A stretch of DNA of 64,000 nt, taken from positions 5,997,519 through 6,061,518 of the forward strand of contig CM039514.1 of the NCBI GenBank assembly GCA_022432975.1, given 5' to 3'. Source of the DNA: Begonia masoniana. Lineage: Eukaryota > Streptophyta > Magnoliopsida > Cucurbitales > Begoniaceae. Under the pieces are notes generated by a model. The model saw nothing but the letters and a program-made list of their open reading frames with translations, made no database searches and was not told where the DNA came from. Numbering within the stretch: the stretch's first letter is position 1; each line of letters begins with the position of its first letter. Below, piece after piece: positions 1-13,000 of the stretch. A program made the translations under genes and the position numbers.

Positions 1-58
1 TTAGTTTTCTCAATTTCATGGGACACCACCAGAAAATCATACACAGAACAGAGTATCA

Positions 59-3000
59 TCAGAGCTCATCCTGCATCCAGAACACACTTGAGTTGGTGAT
101 TGGCAGATACATCTAATTCAAATCAATGGAGGAATATATAGACTAGATCTCCTGCTTATGTCTATTTACATGCAAAAGATTAGGCTGTTATGAAGTATTA
201 TTGTTGGAGAGAGAGATTTTTATAAAATTACATTCTATTTGTGTTGCATATATTGAATTAAATTTTCAATCATAATGCCATCCTCTCAGTTATCGGACTA
301 CCTATAACGAGTTAGCAAATTACAAATCGTGCATTTGTCCCAGGCAATGAGGAAATAAGCAAAACCAATGAACTTTGAATTCCAATAAATATTTTACTAT
401 TCTAAATAATTAAGAAACTGATGATTTCCAAAAGCCAACGATATAGATAACTATAGGAAAAAAAGAAATATGTGGGCAACTACTAGTATTTGATACTTAC
501 ATGATAATCATCCAGGTAATCGTGCCGCTGCAAATATATGACGGAATGATTAGAAAAGCACATCTATGAATACTTCATCAGATGATTCATTTACTGTCTA
601 ATCTTATGCTCTGCTTTTACACTATTATATTACGCTTATTTGAGCTATTGTTTTAATTATTTACAACTATAATATTTAATCTGTAAGATTATAGTATGAA
701 ATTATATTGTACATAGAATATTTTCTTTTTTTTTAATGGTTATTTCAATTTTCCAGAAAATATTTTCTGAGTGAAATAGATTTGCTAATAGATGTATGTG
801 ATACAAACCCGCTTATATTTGTCTTTGTATCTGTCTCCATAACGGCGATCATGACCCCTCTCCCGCCTCCTCCTTTCCCCTTCTTCTCTTGCTCTCTGAG
901 CTTCCTGCACAATGTTGTCCAGTATACTTCAACAAAAATTTTGACAGTAATGGAACTTTGGGGAATTTAATCTGAAAACGATTCAGTCAATAACCTGTTC
1001 CTCTTTATCCTTTCTTACTTTCTCTGCTTCCTCAAAGGCTTCCTTTTCTGCCTGCATATCAGAAAGATAAACCAAAATAAGGTTGTATCGTCAGAGTTGG
1101 AACAACGGATTCAAATAGAGAATATTTTACCTCCCTATTCATAAATACTTCTTCAACAACGTGTTTCGCATATGCCGGATCATCACATATTAAAATGTTG
1201 TCAAAAACTGACCCAGCTTTAACCTAATATCCACCAAATAATGATTATAAGAATCTATCATCAACTAATTACAAGACTTCCAGTCACAAATTTTCAGAGT
1301 TGTGCAAAATTTAGGAGACTTCGATTCCATTCCAACCTGCCAAACTTCAATGCCAACATATTTGATTGGCTTAAGCACATAAAGATCAGGATCATCTTCA
1401 AATTCTGGATGAAGAAAAAGCTCCTATGAGTTTTTATTTTTCCAAGTTTGTAACATGTAACTCTTGTCTTAATTAATGACAAGGATACAGATACTAAACA
1501 ATACCAGGATTGTCAATCCACGGGATCTTCCATTTGCCTTTGTAATTTGGATTCTTGATTTTCTGTGATTTAAAAAAATTTAGACTCGAAACTGCAGAAA
1601 CAATTTAATTTAAGCTCTGTCACAATCTTAAAGGATCAATTTATACCTTGCGCTTCCATGGTCCTTTATATGCTGGATTCGGTATCTTTGGAGCCCTCCA
1701 TATACCATCCTCTTCCTCATCCCAATTATCAGGCTAATTAAACAAAATAACACGTTCAACTTTTATAATAACTTTGTTGTGCTATTTTGTACAAAAACAA
1801 GTACTTCATTATGGTTGAAATATATCTTCTTTAACTCTCACCCTTCCACTCCATTTTAGAAAGAAGAAATGGAATTATCATATTTCTCCAACAAAGAATT
1901 CTGTAGTCATGATGGAATCAACGTCCATGACTTCTGCATTATATTAAACCAGACAAGGTATCCACCATATGGTTGTAACATTTACTATATATACTAGCAT
2001 TATTTTTTAAATTGGTATAGAGAAGTAAATTAACTGAAGAAAGCTAGTCTTATATAAGCATTATATGCAACCAACTCACCTCTTTAGCTTTTGGGTCAGG
2101 AATTTCTGGTGGAATTGAATCGTATCCCTGCAATAGATCATCAATCCAAGTCAATTACAAAGCTAAACGGCAAGGGCTTAGAAAGGAAAAATGGTTAATA
2201 CTACCTCAGGTTTGACATCATTTGGATCATCGATGTATTCTCTCTCCTCCCAGTCAAGAGGCTAAAAAGATGTCAAGTTTAGATTAGAATGAAAATCTGT
2301 CATATAACAAAAAGGTCAAGCACTATTGAGTCTCAAAGATTAAAAGAACCTTTTTTGCTTTGACATCTTTAATCTTACGCGGGGGAAGAATATCCCAATC
2401 TGTATACATACTTCCAGAATCCCTCTCTCTGTTGTCAATAAGCAAGCTATAACTTGCATCGGGCCTAAGAATAAATGTGTAGAAATGAGTTAACTTATCC
2501 GTTTCACATTCCAAATCCTTCTTGATGGGATAATTCTGGCCCTGGTATGAAAGTATGACATGGAGCTTCTTTGTTTGCGTGCCACATAAATCTGGTCCAA
2601 GCATCAAACTGTGAAAAAGGATCAAAAACAACTTCAGACAGGTGAGTATAGAGGATCAGAAACAAGGTTTTCTATCAGAGAATCCTTGGAGGGCGTTTCA
2701 AACAATGGGTTGTCCATCAAAGCAAATTGGAGACATGTTTGAGAAAATAAAGGAAAATGAACCTGTATGGAGTGTCTGCACCATATTTCTTTTGAGTTAC
2801 ATATGCAGAGTGGAGCTTTATGTAACCACCACCACATTCAATGTCCTGCTCAAACTTTAAAGAATATTGAAGGACTAACGTTCTGTTTTTATTACTAAAC
2901 TCTGGAATTTTTGCAGATATGGCAAAATGTCTGGCATCTGTGGATGTTTGAATACCTGCAAATAACATATATTAGCAACACGTGATATTTTAATCACTTC

Positions 3001-4026
3001 TAACCCGTAAAGTCCAATGAACAACTTTGCCATTTTTTGGCAAAAAAGAGAAATTTGGTAAATAATTTTTACATTTGCAAGAGAAGATTGAAAGCGTGTT
3101 GATTCAGCAACTTAATTTTGAAAAATATGCAACATATTTAATTTCAAAGCATATTCAAGATCCAAATATACCTTTATCATCAGGGTCTCCGGACCACTTC
3201 CCAGCAGAGTGCTTGAACGAACCAGCTTTACCCTCAGCCCTTTTCCAATCGGATCTCACCCAACGATTTTGCCAACCATCTTATGTTTTCATCACCAAAA
3301 AAATAATCAAAATAAATTTCCAATTTGTTTAAAAAAAATTAATACATAGAACAGTCGAAAGATTAAAGACATGACAGATTTAAGTTATCTTCAATACCAT
3401 GTAAGATTACTATAAAACATAAAAAGCTGAAGGTGCTGGAATATATCTAATTATTAAATTATTTCTTAACAATGACATCCACCGTGAAAAAAAATGTTTA
3501 ACAATTATCTCATCATCATTTTTCGTTGTTTTCTCCCAAGCAACTTCCCAGTTACCAAACATGATCGAAATTTAATAATAAAAAAATAAAATCCACCAAC
3601 AATCAACAAGATACTGAATACTTTTGAAAGAGATTATAAACCGGTAATACACTAGCCGCTAAACCTAATCACTGATTTTCTAACCGCAAAATAATACCAT
3701 TAAATGAAAAAAAAGTGTAAACACACGCATTTCATTATCTTTTCCAGAAAAAAAAAAGGAGGGCGGGAAATCACTAGTCCGTTCTCTCTCCATAAATTTC
3801 TCAGTAACCAAACAGACATCAAACACTAAAAAACAATCCAGCAAAGAAAACAAGATATGCTGAATTAGTTCGAAAGAGATCGAAGTTCTAGAAACGACGA
3901 ACCTTCGAATCGCTCTTCAAAAATGATCTCGCAAACCGTAAAATCAGCTAGAAATGAAAGAAAGAGTAGAAGTAAGAGCTTGAGGGTAGAAGCTGCAAAA
4001 GCGTAGTCAAGGAAACCCTCCGCCAT
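59..4026 (-). CDS. CRT3: Calreticulin-3-like ER lectin chaperone, 14 coding exons
   Basis: Calreticulin is a calcium-binding lectin chaperone of the ER lumen that retains misfolded glycoproteins. The plant CRT3 branch is known for quality control of receptor kinases such as EFR and defective BRI1. I rebuilt coding exons, in transcript order, at 4026-3903, 3279-3172, 2955-2763, 2608-2350, 2261-2205, 2127-2080, 1733-1647, 1562-1505, 1404-1337, 1223-1131, 1051-995, 904-809, 527-501 and 70-59. Phases agree throughout and give 428 residues, close to the family length. Seen: a hydrophobic leader ([13 protein letters not shown]), [13 protein letters not shown], the proline-rich P-domain repeats ([30 protein letters not shown]), and an Arg/Lys-rich C-terminus ([12 protein letters not shown]) as in CRT3 rather than the acidic tail of CRT1/2. 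The protein ends in HDEL, created by the last splice. An in-frame ATG at 4068 would add 14 residues; 4026 gives the more usual signal peptide. Confidence 0.95.
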
Positions 4027-4295
4027 TTGAGGTGACTGTAATGAAGCTAAGTAGCTAGACTGATTCATCCTAATTATAGTAAGTAAACTACAAAACTGCC
4101 CACACTTTTGTTGTTTATTACTTTAATGCCATGCCTAGTCAAATTGAATCATTTTGTTACTATTAATTTCCCAAATTAAACTTACTATAAGAAAATATTG
4201 TGATGCATGTTACACTTATACACTAATCTTATAATACAATAAGATATTTGTGACATTTTCATTTATTTAATAATAAAATAATTATAATTTAAAAT

Positions 4296-4714
4296 TGTAA
4301 CGACCCCGTTCCCAGCAAGATATTGTCCGCTTCGGGGATTGGGCCGCAGCCCAATATCCTCCCCTCACGGCTTTGTTTGGCGAAAGCACTTCCCGGAAGG
4401 TCACCCAACCTGGAATTACTCTCGCCGAAGCACTCTTAACTTCGGAGTTCTTATGGGATCCGTTGTCAATTGTGCTCCAAAACGCGTCTTGCTATTTAGG
4501 GAGGGATCTCTTACATATGCTTCATTTCCATGTACTTCCCCAAGCGATGTGGGTTCGTAACGGCCCCTCCTTCAACGCCAGACGGCCAGTAGAACCCTCC
4601 GGCCCAGGTCAGCCCCAGGATCCGCGGAGTTTTACCCACCTCCGGCCCAGGTCAGCCCCAGGATCCGCGGAGAATGGGTGGTTTCCGTAAAGCGTTGAAA
4701 GACGGGTCGTCACA
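4296..4714 (-). mobile_element. Cassandra-type solo LTR with 5S-rRNA-like segment
   Basis: The element starts TGTAACGACC and ends GGTCGTCACA and is flanked by a 5-bp duplication AAAAT (4291-4295 and 4715-4719). On the minus strand it reads GGATCCCATAAGAACTCCGA and continues with AGTTAAGAGTGCT and GGGTGACC, the conserved internal promoter region of plant 5S rRNA. This is the hallmark of Cassandra terminal-repeat retrotransposons in miniature. No primer-binding site or second LTR follows, so it looks like a solo LTR. Near its right end a GC-rich stretch (about 4556-4705) replaces the usual LTR end and holds two copies of a 34-bp repeat (4596-4629, 4639-4672). Confidence 0.88.
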
Positions 4715-4719
4715 AAAAT

Positions 4720-5613
4720 AATAAATCACATACGCTCGATACGTTAATTTGTAAGAATATAATATGCATATATTATTACACTTAAGAGTCATCATCGGGC
4801 AGTTGTGAATTAATTATTATTTTTAGATCAAATCTTATAATCTGATATCGAATTTTAATCAAACTATTACGTATAATTTATTTATCGATAAAATAATTTA
4901 AATAATATTAATAAATAAATAACTATTGGTGAACGCTAAAGTATTCTCTCATTTTTTTTTTGTGAATATAAAAAAAAAATGTTATTGCCACCATCATTTA
5001 ATAATATTTGCGTAGGATCTCTTAATTGTTCGTTTAAGTGATATTTTTTATAATGCATACCGAATTTGCTAGTTGAACTACCAAAAATATATACATAATT
5101 ACCGAGATCGACTCGGCCCGTTGCCCAGGCCTAGGCCAGGCCCAGCTCGACATTGTAGTGAGTCTCAACCCGCTATAATACCAGGTCAAGCAGTCAACCT
5201 GCCCGTTTAACACTGCTAATGGGAGGGGCTTTGATGGAAATGACAATATGAATGAGAAGACTTTGACTCGTAGAATTCTGTGTGGAAGCTTTCCAAGTCT
5301 TCTCTCTCTCTCACTGCCGTAGACTTCTAGTCTTCTAAGTCTTCTCTCTCTAATCCCCCATTGTCCTTAAATGCATAGAGAGGGTTTCAAAAACTGTTTT
5401 GAACAACACTTGTTAAACACATAAATATTAAAAAATCATACTTCCAAAGACTGATTTTTCTTCGAGCAAAAGTTGCCAATTGGTGCAATTAAAACAAACT
5501 TTCAAGACAAAAAATAAAAAAAATTGAAAATTGAAAATTAAAAAAAATGATTTATTTATTTATTTATTTCAATCAATCAAATAATGATTTATATATAATC
5601 GATCAAATATTAC
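4720..5613. other. Intergenic, no gene seen
   Basis: AT-rich spacer between the Cassandra LTR and the hairpin MITE. It holds a short GC-richer patch around 5100-5210 that looks repeat-derived and a CT-rich stretch (about 5295-5355) with repeated TCTTCTCTCTC. I see no protein or RNA gene. Confidence 0.6.
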
Positions 5614-5623
5614 TTTTTTTTTA

Positions 5624-6120
5624 GGATAAAGTGCAATTTGGCCCCTACAACTAGGTGAAATGGGCAATTTACACCGTAAACTTAGATAATAGGCAATTTG
5701 GCCCCTACAACTAGGGTAAAGTGCAATTTGGCCCCTACCGTCATAATTTCTGTCAAAAAGTAACGTTTTTTCATTTGTTTATTTATTTTTTCTGAAATGC
5801 TCCTCACTGGACCGAACCGGACCAGACCGGTTCGGCTAATTGCACTCTTGTTTTTTATTTTTTATTTAATTATATTTATCTGTCTTCTCTTCTTCGAGAA
5901 ATAGGATTTAAAAAAAATAAAAAATCAGAGTGCAATTAACCGAACCGCTCTGGTCCGGTTCGGTCCAGTGAGGGGCATTTCAGGAAAAAAAATGAACAAA
6001 TGAAAAAATGTTACTTTTTGACGAAAATTATGACGGTAGGGGCCAAATTGCTCATTATCCAAGTTCACGGTGTAAATTTCCCATTTCACCTAGTTGTAGG
6101 GGCCAAATTGCACTTTACCC
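5624..6120. mobile_element. MULE-type MITE with long terminal inverted repeats
   Basis: The two halves are near-perfect inverted repeats of each other: the left end reads GGATAAAGTGCAATTTGGCC and the right end read in reverse gives GGGTAAAGTGCAATTTGGCC. The pairing runs over more than 200 bp per arm and includes the motif GGACCGAACCGGACCAGA. The element is flanked by the 9-bp sequence TTTTTTTTA on both sides (5615-5623, 6121-6129), as expected for Mutator-like elements, though the T-run makes this weak evidence. The left arm carries an extra internal copy of the terminal motif (about 5690-5735). No coding capacity. A transcript would fold into a long hairpin. Confidence 0.82.
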
Positions 6121-6129
6121 TTTTTTTTA

Positions 6130-7072
6130 TTTAAAAACAATCGATCAAATATTACCTGAGAATGACGCATCTACTCAAAAATTGATTAATCTTTCTATAT
6201 AAGATGCAAAAATAAGTTAATAAACTAAAAATAATATTATATTTATTGTCTAATCTTACTGTTTAATTATATATTATGACATAATAAATATTGATTGATT
6301 TAATTAATGATTTATTTTAATTATTTGTAATTTATTATATAAATTGCACCAATGTATTTGTCACATACACGTGTAGCATCATTAGAGTGTAGGATTAGAT
6401 AGCAATATTAAACAGTAAATATAGCATTACTCACAAACTACTTCTGATCATTTTTCAAAGTTGAAAAAGGTTAGTTCATCATATATTTCATCGTAGTTTC
6501 ATAATTCATATCATTTCTCATTTAATCTCTTTGAATTCTATATTCAAATTCCGAACATATCTATCGAATCAATTCAATACATTTCTTATGGACTTGTGTA
6601 TAAGAGAAAGATGACGAAGAAGCCAAGTTGGTTTTACATTTCACCAAAACAAGTTCAAAAACAATTTTCAAATCCATCAGGCCAAAAAAAACAGTTTCAA
6701 AAATCCGTGAAAAACGAGGTCATTTTGTTCTTAAAGAACAATTGCTCCGGTGCTGGACAAGCACCCGGCAACTCTGGAATAATTATAGAATCTGCAAACT
6801 ATTTGCACCTCCAAATTCACAAATTGCATCCCTATCATTCAACAAACTTAATCGAAAAATGCGAATCTGATTGATTTGGCATGTTCTAATCAGAATGCTG
6901 TTCTTAAACTTTATTAATCAAACGACAAAAATAGATCTTATAGTTTTCATCACCGGAGACAATCAAGCACCGAAGTCGGAGCATTTACGAAACACTCTTA
7001 ATGACAATCAACAAGCAGTGACACGTGTTTCACTGAAATTTAATACCTCATTGGAGAAGAAAATTTGGCTAT
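6130..7072. other. Intergenic, no gene seen
   Basis: AT-rich DNA between the hairpin MITE and the stop codon of the acyl carrier protein gene. The part next to 7073 probably holds that gene's 3' UTR. Open frames around 6600-6870 show no recognisable protein feature. Confidence 0.5.
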
Positions 7073-9185
7073 CTACTTAGCCTGAGGGTGGGAAGCAATG
7101 AACTCGACTGCAAGATTGATCGAGTTGATTTTGTCAGCCTCGTTATCAGGAATCTCGAATCCAAACTCCTCTTCAAGAGCCATTACAATCTCCACAGCAT
7201 CTAAGCTATCTAATCCAAGATCATTATGAAAATGGGCATTTAGTGTCACCTGCCAATATAAATTATGTTTATGGACCATAACACAAGTTAATCACAGAGC
7301 AAAATGTGACCATAAAAAATTACCGAGCAGGTATGAAATTTTGTCCTCAACAAGAATACAACATAGAATAAATATTTGGGAAATAAAGTTTCCATTGATA
7401 TAGCCAGAGACGTGAAAACCCCACGTCTAAAAGATGTACTAAACGAATTCCAGAGATTCCCAAGAGAAAAGAATTGTATTTTTTCTGGAGTTCTTTTAGA
7501 CGACACATTTGATGTTGTAAACTTCAGCTCCACATGCTCATAAAGTATCAACTCCACATGTCTAAAGTCCAAGAAAAATAAACTTGATTTTTTTTTCCTC
7601 AACTACAAAGAAGTGCACAATCAATACCCAGTCTTTTGCCTCTACATGGGCTTATTCAAGTAAATAGTTTAGCAGCTACATATGCTTCTCTTCTCAAATT
7701 GAGAGAGAACTGTAAATAGACAGACTTTGGTTCTTGAAAAAGAATGCTTCTTTCTCTCTTATCATAACTTCTTTTGTTATGTATCATCATTTCTCCAAAA
7801 AAAAAAAAACTACATTTGAACTTCCTGAACCAGGTGTCATGCACAACTATAAACAGTCAAAATGAACGAAACAAGTTAAGCATAAGCAAAGACTGCATCA
7901 GAGGTGAGAATAGTAAGCACAATAACTATTCATCGACAGAGACGCAATTTAAATATAAAGTAATGACACATTACTTTCATCAGCCAAAAAAAGGAGTTCA
8001 ACTGATGAATACGAAGTTTATTGAAGAATACATGGTTTAAAGGACAACCATGAGAATATTTTACTCAAAAGCCTTCAGAAAAAGAAACTAAATAACAAGA
8101 GAATTGTATGAAGTATAAAATTCAATTATTAGAGCAGAGGGCAAGGAAGTGTAATCCAACCAGTTTTCATCATAGTGTATAGTAAAAGTACATTTAATGA
8201 GAAGTACATTCAAAGAAGAGTAGAATTGGTGCTTCAAAGATATAAGAATTAGCCGACCCGTAAGAGTGACGAGAACATGGGATATTTCCTACCTACGACT
8301 ACATGTATCCTACTTATTAGTAATAAACTAATTAATTACACAGTTGATGGTTCATATTTCTTAAAATAATTGAAAGATAAACCAAGTTATAAACCAAAAG
8401 ATGAAGAGATTCAGTAATTGGAACTGATAAATAAGTCACTTCAGTTTCTAACTAAGAAAAAAATGGAATTTTAAATTCAATGCAGGACACTACTTTTAAT
8501 CAGAATGTTCACGACAACAAAGAAATGTTCATCCTTCTAATGATGACACTGCCACAAACGTCCAGAACACCGTAGAAAAATGTCAGCACAATTCTTCGTA
8601 ACTCATTGACTCCCAAAATTTAAATCACTGCATAGCACAAAATCTCCAGGAACCCATATTTTTTCTTTCAAGAAATTTGGAACTTTAACATAACCACGCA
8701 AATTATTAGCTTTGTTCAGTTCTTTGTACTGATTTTTTTTTTTTTTCATTTCCTCGCAGACTTAAGCACCGAAACTGAAAAGTTATTAGAATCAAAACGG
8801 TAGCACATAAGTCATCCATCCGCAAAATTAAAATCCCCACCTGATAAAGAATCGTCCGAAACCTATAATTCTTTGACTTCTTCTCTTTCATTTATCTTTT
8901 CTACGCAGAAATAACTATAGGGAGTGGCACAAATAAAAATAACTGAAATTCTCTATTCTATTTTCAGATTACCTTCGACGGATCAACTTTCTGGAAGTTC
9001 TTGACAACTGATACAACCCGGTCTGTGACCTCCGATTTGTCGAGGAAAGAACCCCTAACCTCTTCGGAGAAAAAACGGCGCTGAATTGCGTTGAATAATA
9101 GGGAGTGAGAAAAACGGCCGCGATACTGCGGCACAGCCTGTACGTTCACTTTCAGATACTTCAATAAAGCTTCTCTCGCCGCCAT
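7073..9185 (-). CDS. mtACP2: Mitochondrial acyl carrier protein, 2 exons
   Basis: Acyl carrier protein of mitochondrial fatty acid synthesis. It carries growing acyl chains (including the lipoate precursor) on a phosphopantetheine arm; in other eukaryotes it is also a complex I subunit. Exon 1 is 9185-8973 (71 codons), with a GTAATC donor. Exon 2 is 7249-7073, ending with a TAG stop. Together they give 129 residues. The first 40 or so residues form an Arg-rich, acid-poor mitochondrial presequence ([12 protein letters not shown], then [13 protein letters not shown]). The 4'-phosphopantetheine attachment motif is [11 protein letters not shown], with Ser at residue 86. The acidic helix ([13 protein letters not shown]) and the SHPQAK end are typical of plant mtACP. 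An upstream in-frame ATG at 9221 exists, but the family start is MAA. The single intron is about 1.7 kb. A CT repeat lies just upstream of the start. Confidence 0.95.
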
Positions 9186-9229
9186 TGATGATGTGCCAAA
9201 ATACTCTCTAGGCCGCTGCACTCTCTCTC

Positions 9230-10072
9230 TCTCTCAGAGCGGTGAAGAAGAACGAACAGAGAAAATGGTTTGGTGTATCTACTAAACTACGTCGTATTAT
9301 ACATAACCACAACTGACCCTAAAATAACAAGCTATTCCCCGTAATAATTATGATAAATTATAATTATTAAAATATTAATTATGTATTGTAATAAATTTTT
9401 AATGTGTAAAAAACATTACATTAATAAATGTAACATTATTTTTATTTTTATTTAATTTTCACAATTTTTTCACGTCTGTTACTTTTTTTTTGTAAAAAAT
9501 GCGACAAACCCACGATTAAACCATTCGTAGTTTATATGAAATACGCTTTCGAAGTTGAAACCTTATGATTCGGTATGTAAGATTATGCTTTTGAGCTCCC
9601 GATTGATTGCACCTATAATGTCAATTCTTGCAAGCTTTTACGCCCCAACAAACTATCACGAACAATGGAGCTTGTCGAAGATATGGTCGAAGAAACATTC
9701 TTTACTGAATTAATACTTACTTGTATATTCTTATTTCCGATAATCGAAAACAAAACAAGGAGGGAGTGTGACAAAATCCGCGCAAGTCTATACAACACTC
9801 GTTAAAAAATTCAAACAAATGAATGAAAACGTTACTGATTTAGTTGACGAAATGGAAGAAATGAGAGATTCTCGAACGAATAAAACGATATAATACAGAT
9901 ATAACCGACCATTTTATTATGAGAAACACTTCTATTTTATCTTCTAAATTTTGAAAAAGCAATCGCGTAGGAGGTGTGTGCGGATGCATGTGCGTGTTCG
10001 TGCGTCCTAGGAAGCAACGAAAGATAATTCAACTGAATGTTTTTAACCATTCATCGACTTTTACAAAATATG
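9230..10072. other. Intergenic, no gene seen
   Basis: AT-rich spacer. The part next to 9230 should hold the acyl carrier protein promoter and 5' UTR, and the part next to 10072 the 3' UTR of the release factor gene. A stretch at 9600-9890 contains open frames but nothing I can recognise. Confidence 0.5.
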
Positions 10073-13000
10073 TTAGCTGACCTCAATTGAAGATGCAGCC
10101 ATGGAGTATTTGTATTTGAGGTAAGCTTTGATGAAGTAATCCAATTCACCATCCATTACAGAGGTGATGTCCGACGATTCATAGCCCGTCCTCACGTCTT
10201 TTACGAGCTTGTACGGATGAAACACGTAGTTCCGTATTTGTTGTCCCCACTCGGCTTTCACTGCTTCTCCCCTTATTTGCTTGATTTCCGATGCTCTTTG
10301 CTCCACCGCAATCACCAGCAGCTTCGCTTTCAATCGGGCCATAGCCTTGTTCTTGTTTGCCAGTTGTGATCTCTCTTCTGCATGTCATTCTTTGAATCGT
10401 TATTATCCGAATGCTGCGTCAAAATCAAACACAAATGCAAGAAAGAAAAAACAAAACTTGGACACCAAGATTTAACTCGAAAAAACTCTTTCGGAAAAAA
10501 AAAAAAAGCACGGAAACGAAAGAAAATTCAGTGTAAAGACCAAATTACAACTAAGAGTTCTGCGACTCAAACTTACATGTATTTTTTATACAATAAAACA
10601 AATCACAAAAGAAAATCTGTAATATGGAATCGGATGAACTATATAATGCAAACTGGGAAGATAAAGAAGTAAAAAAATGAAAATGTTAATTTTAAGTTTA
10701 TCATCTAATTCTATATTTTGATCTTACCTCCTGACATGACGTTTACACGTTTACTCATTAATTATGTAATAATTAAGATAAATAATAAATCATTAAAAAA
10801 GACATTTTGCACGAATTGATAAGCAACATATCAGGAGATAATATCATAATATAGAATTAGATGATAAACTTAGCATTATTTTAACGAAAAAAAAATTTAC
10901 AGGCAAAACGTAAGGAAAAGAAAAAGAAAAAAAAAACCTGTGCAGCGAACGGTAACGCCGGTGGGGATGTGAGTGATGCGAACGGCAGTTTCAACCTTGT
11001 TGACATTCTGACCTCCTTTCCCACCCGCCCTTGAAAAGCTTATCTCCAGGTCTTCCTCTGGAATTTCAACATTCAATGACTCTTCAGGCAGAAGAGGCAT
11101 CACTTCAACCCCTGAAAAACTAGTCTATACAACTTATGTTACAACAAAAACATCCACGGAGAGAGAGAGAGGGAGAGAGAGGGAAAACAGAGAGAGAGCA
11201 GTTTTAAATTTTCAAAAGAAGTTCTTCATTTTTAAGTCATGCCCTCTTTCATAATCATTTCATCCTGGAAAACAATGGATCAATCATGATGGTTTTTGTT
11301 ATTTGAGGAGCTTGTCTCCTCTTTATACTTCTACCCTTTAATAAAATTATGAACAAACTTACCATATTTACTTCCTTCAATGCCTTAAAATTACCGAAAT
11401 TCAGTGAGAACAAACTTTGTACCCACAGCACTGGATAGTATTCGAAAAAACGAAAAAAAAAGGCGTCTAAATAGTCATCGCCAACATTCAGAGTGTCTTC
11501 TTTCTAAATGTTCTAAATTTGAAGTTACAAAAGAAGATATATAATGGATGATCACCTGTCTAAGGCCCTTGGAATTGAATGGAGACTGCCGTACTATTCT
11601 GTGAGTTCCTTTCTCCCCTGATAAATATCCGTATGCATATCGGCCTTCGATCTCGACTGTAGCTGACTTTATCCCGGCTTCCTCTCCCGAGGATTTCTCG
11701 ACCACTCTTGCTTTGTATCTTTGCTTCTCTCCCCATCTCAAGTACATCCTCAGAAGCATGTCAGCCCAATCCTGCACTTGATATAATCAAAGATATAGGA
11801 CCAGGAAATCATTGAAATTTTGGAAAATTCTCTACTAATTTCAATGAATTTATCAGAGAAAAAAATGGTGCATCCATCTATAGAATGTTCAAGAAAACCA
11901 AACAACATATGCTACCACCCGAGTTGATCATATCCACTATCCATTGAGTGGATTACTCAACTGTATCTGTTTTTTTTTTTTGACATGAACCATTAACTTC
12001 AGATAAAATAAGAATTTTTAATTTTCATCAACTTTTCTCTGATGAAATTCTTATTTATTGTGGGAAAGAGTCATTAATGAAGATTAGTTTTTTTTTTCTT
12101 TGTGACATTAATATGCATGTTTAATTGTGTTATTAATAATATTATGGTATAATATTTAAGAATTTAGAGTTTTCATTTTTTTATAAAAGTTCTTCCATTA
12201 AAGTTTTCATAATTCTTTATGTTTGGGTTTGGCTTGGTTTACATTCTTATTTACTTGCTGAATTGATTTAGCTTAGATTCATAATTTTTTATCAAACATA
12301 ATTAGTTTGGCTCTAGAAAACACTCGAACTGGAGCCTTTAAACTACAAACAGCCCTTGTATAATATGGGATGCTCAAACCTTATCTATGTGACATAACCA
12401 AAGCAAAATTTTCTCATTCTTACACGAAGAACAGATCGAAAAAGTGAATTCATATGACCATTCATGAAATCACGGTATCGAATGATCAACATGAAGATTT
12501 TTGTTTCTATGTGATATGAAACAAAACATATTAAAAGAAGAAAAATACAATACATGAGAGAAAACAATTCTCAAGAAAAAGAGAAAAAAACACTTAATTT
12601 GAAACAATCTCTCTCAAGTTAGAGATAACTAAACTAAAATGATAAATTTTAAAAAATTTGAAACAATAGTTCTAATTAAATTGTCCCAAAGATCGAAAAT
12701 TAACCTTTTGTCTTGGAAGAGACCATTGCAATGAAAACAAGTAATCCAAACAATTTTCATATGAACAATAAGATTTTTCCTTCAAATGGATTACCAGATT
12801 CTTAAAGACAATATCAAAGATCCATTGCAATCTATGGAAATTGAGGTGGTAATATAATTGCAAATAGTGAATATATCACAAATTGCATAAGTTGAAATCA
12901 TATTTTCCTTCGACGGCAAAGAAAGAGTTTTTCAAAAGAGAAAATGCATAAAACAATTATTTACCTGCGCATCAGTACCCCCAGCACCAGCCGTGATGGA

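Noticed and set aside
4400..4530. 5S rRNA gene
   Set aside because: Only the internal promoter portion resembles 5S rRNA, and it sits within a TSD-flanked Cassandra LTR. The same applies to the copies at 51000-51330 and 51690-51770.
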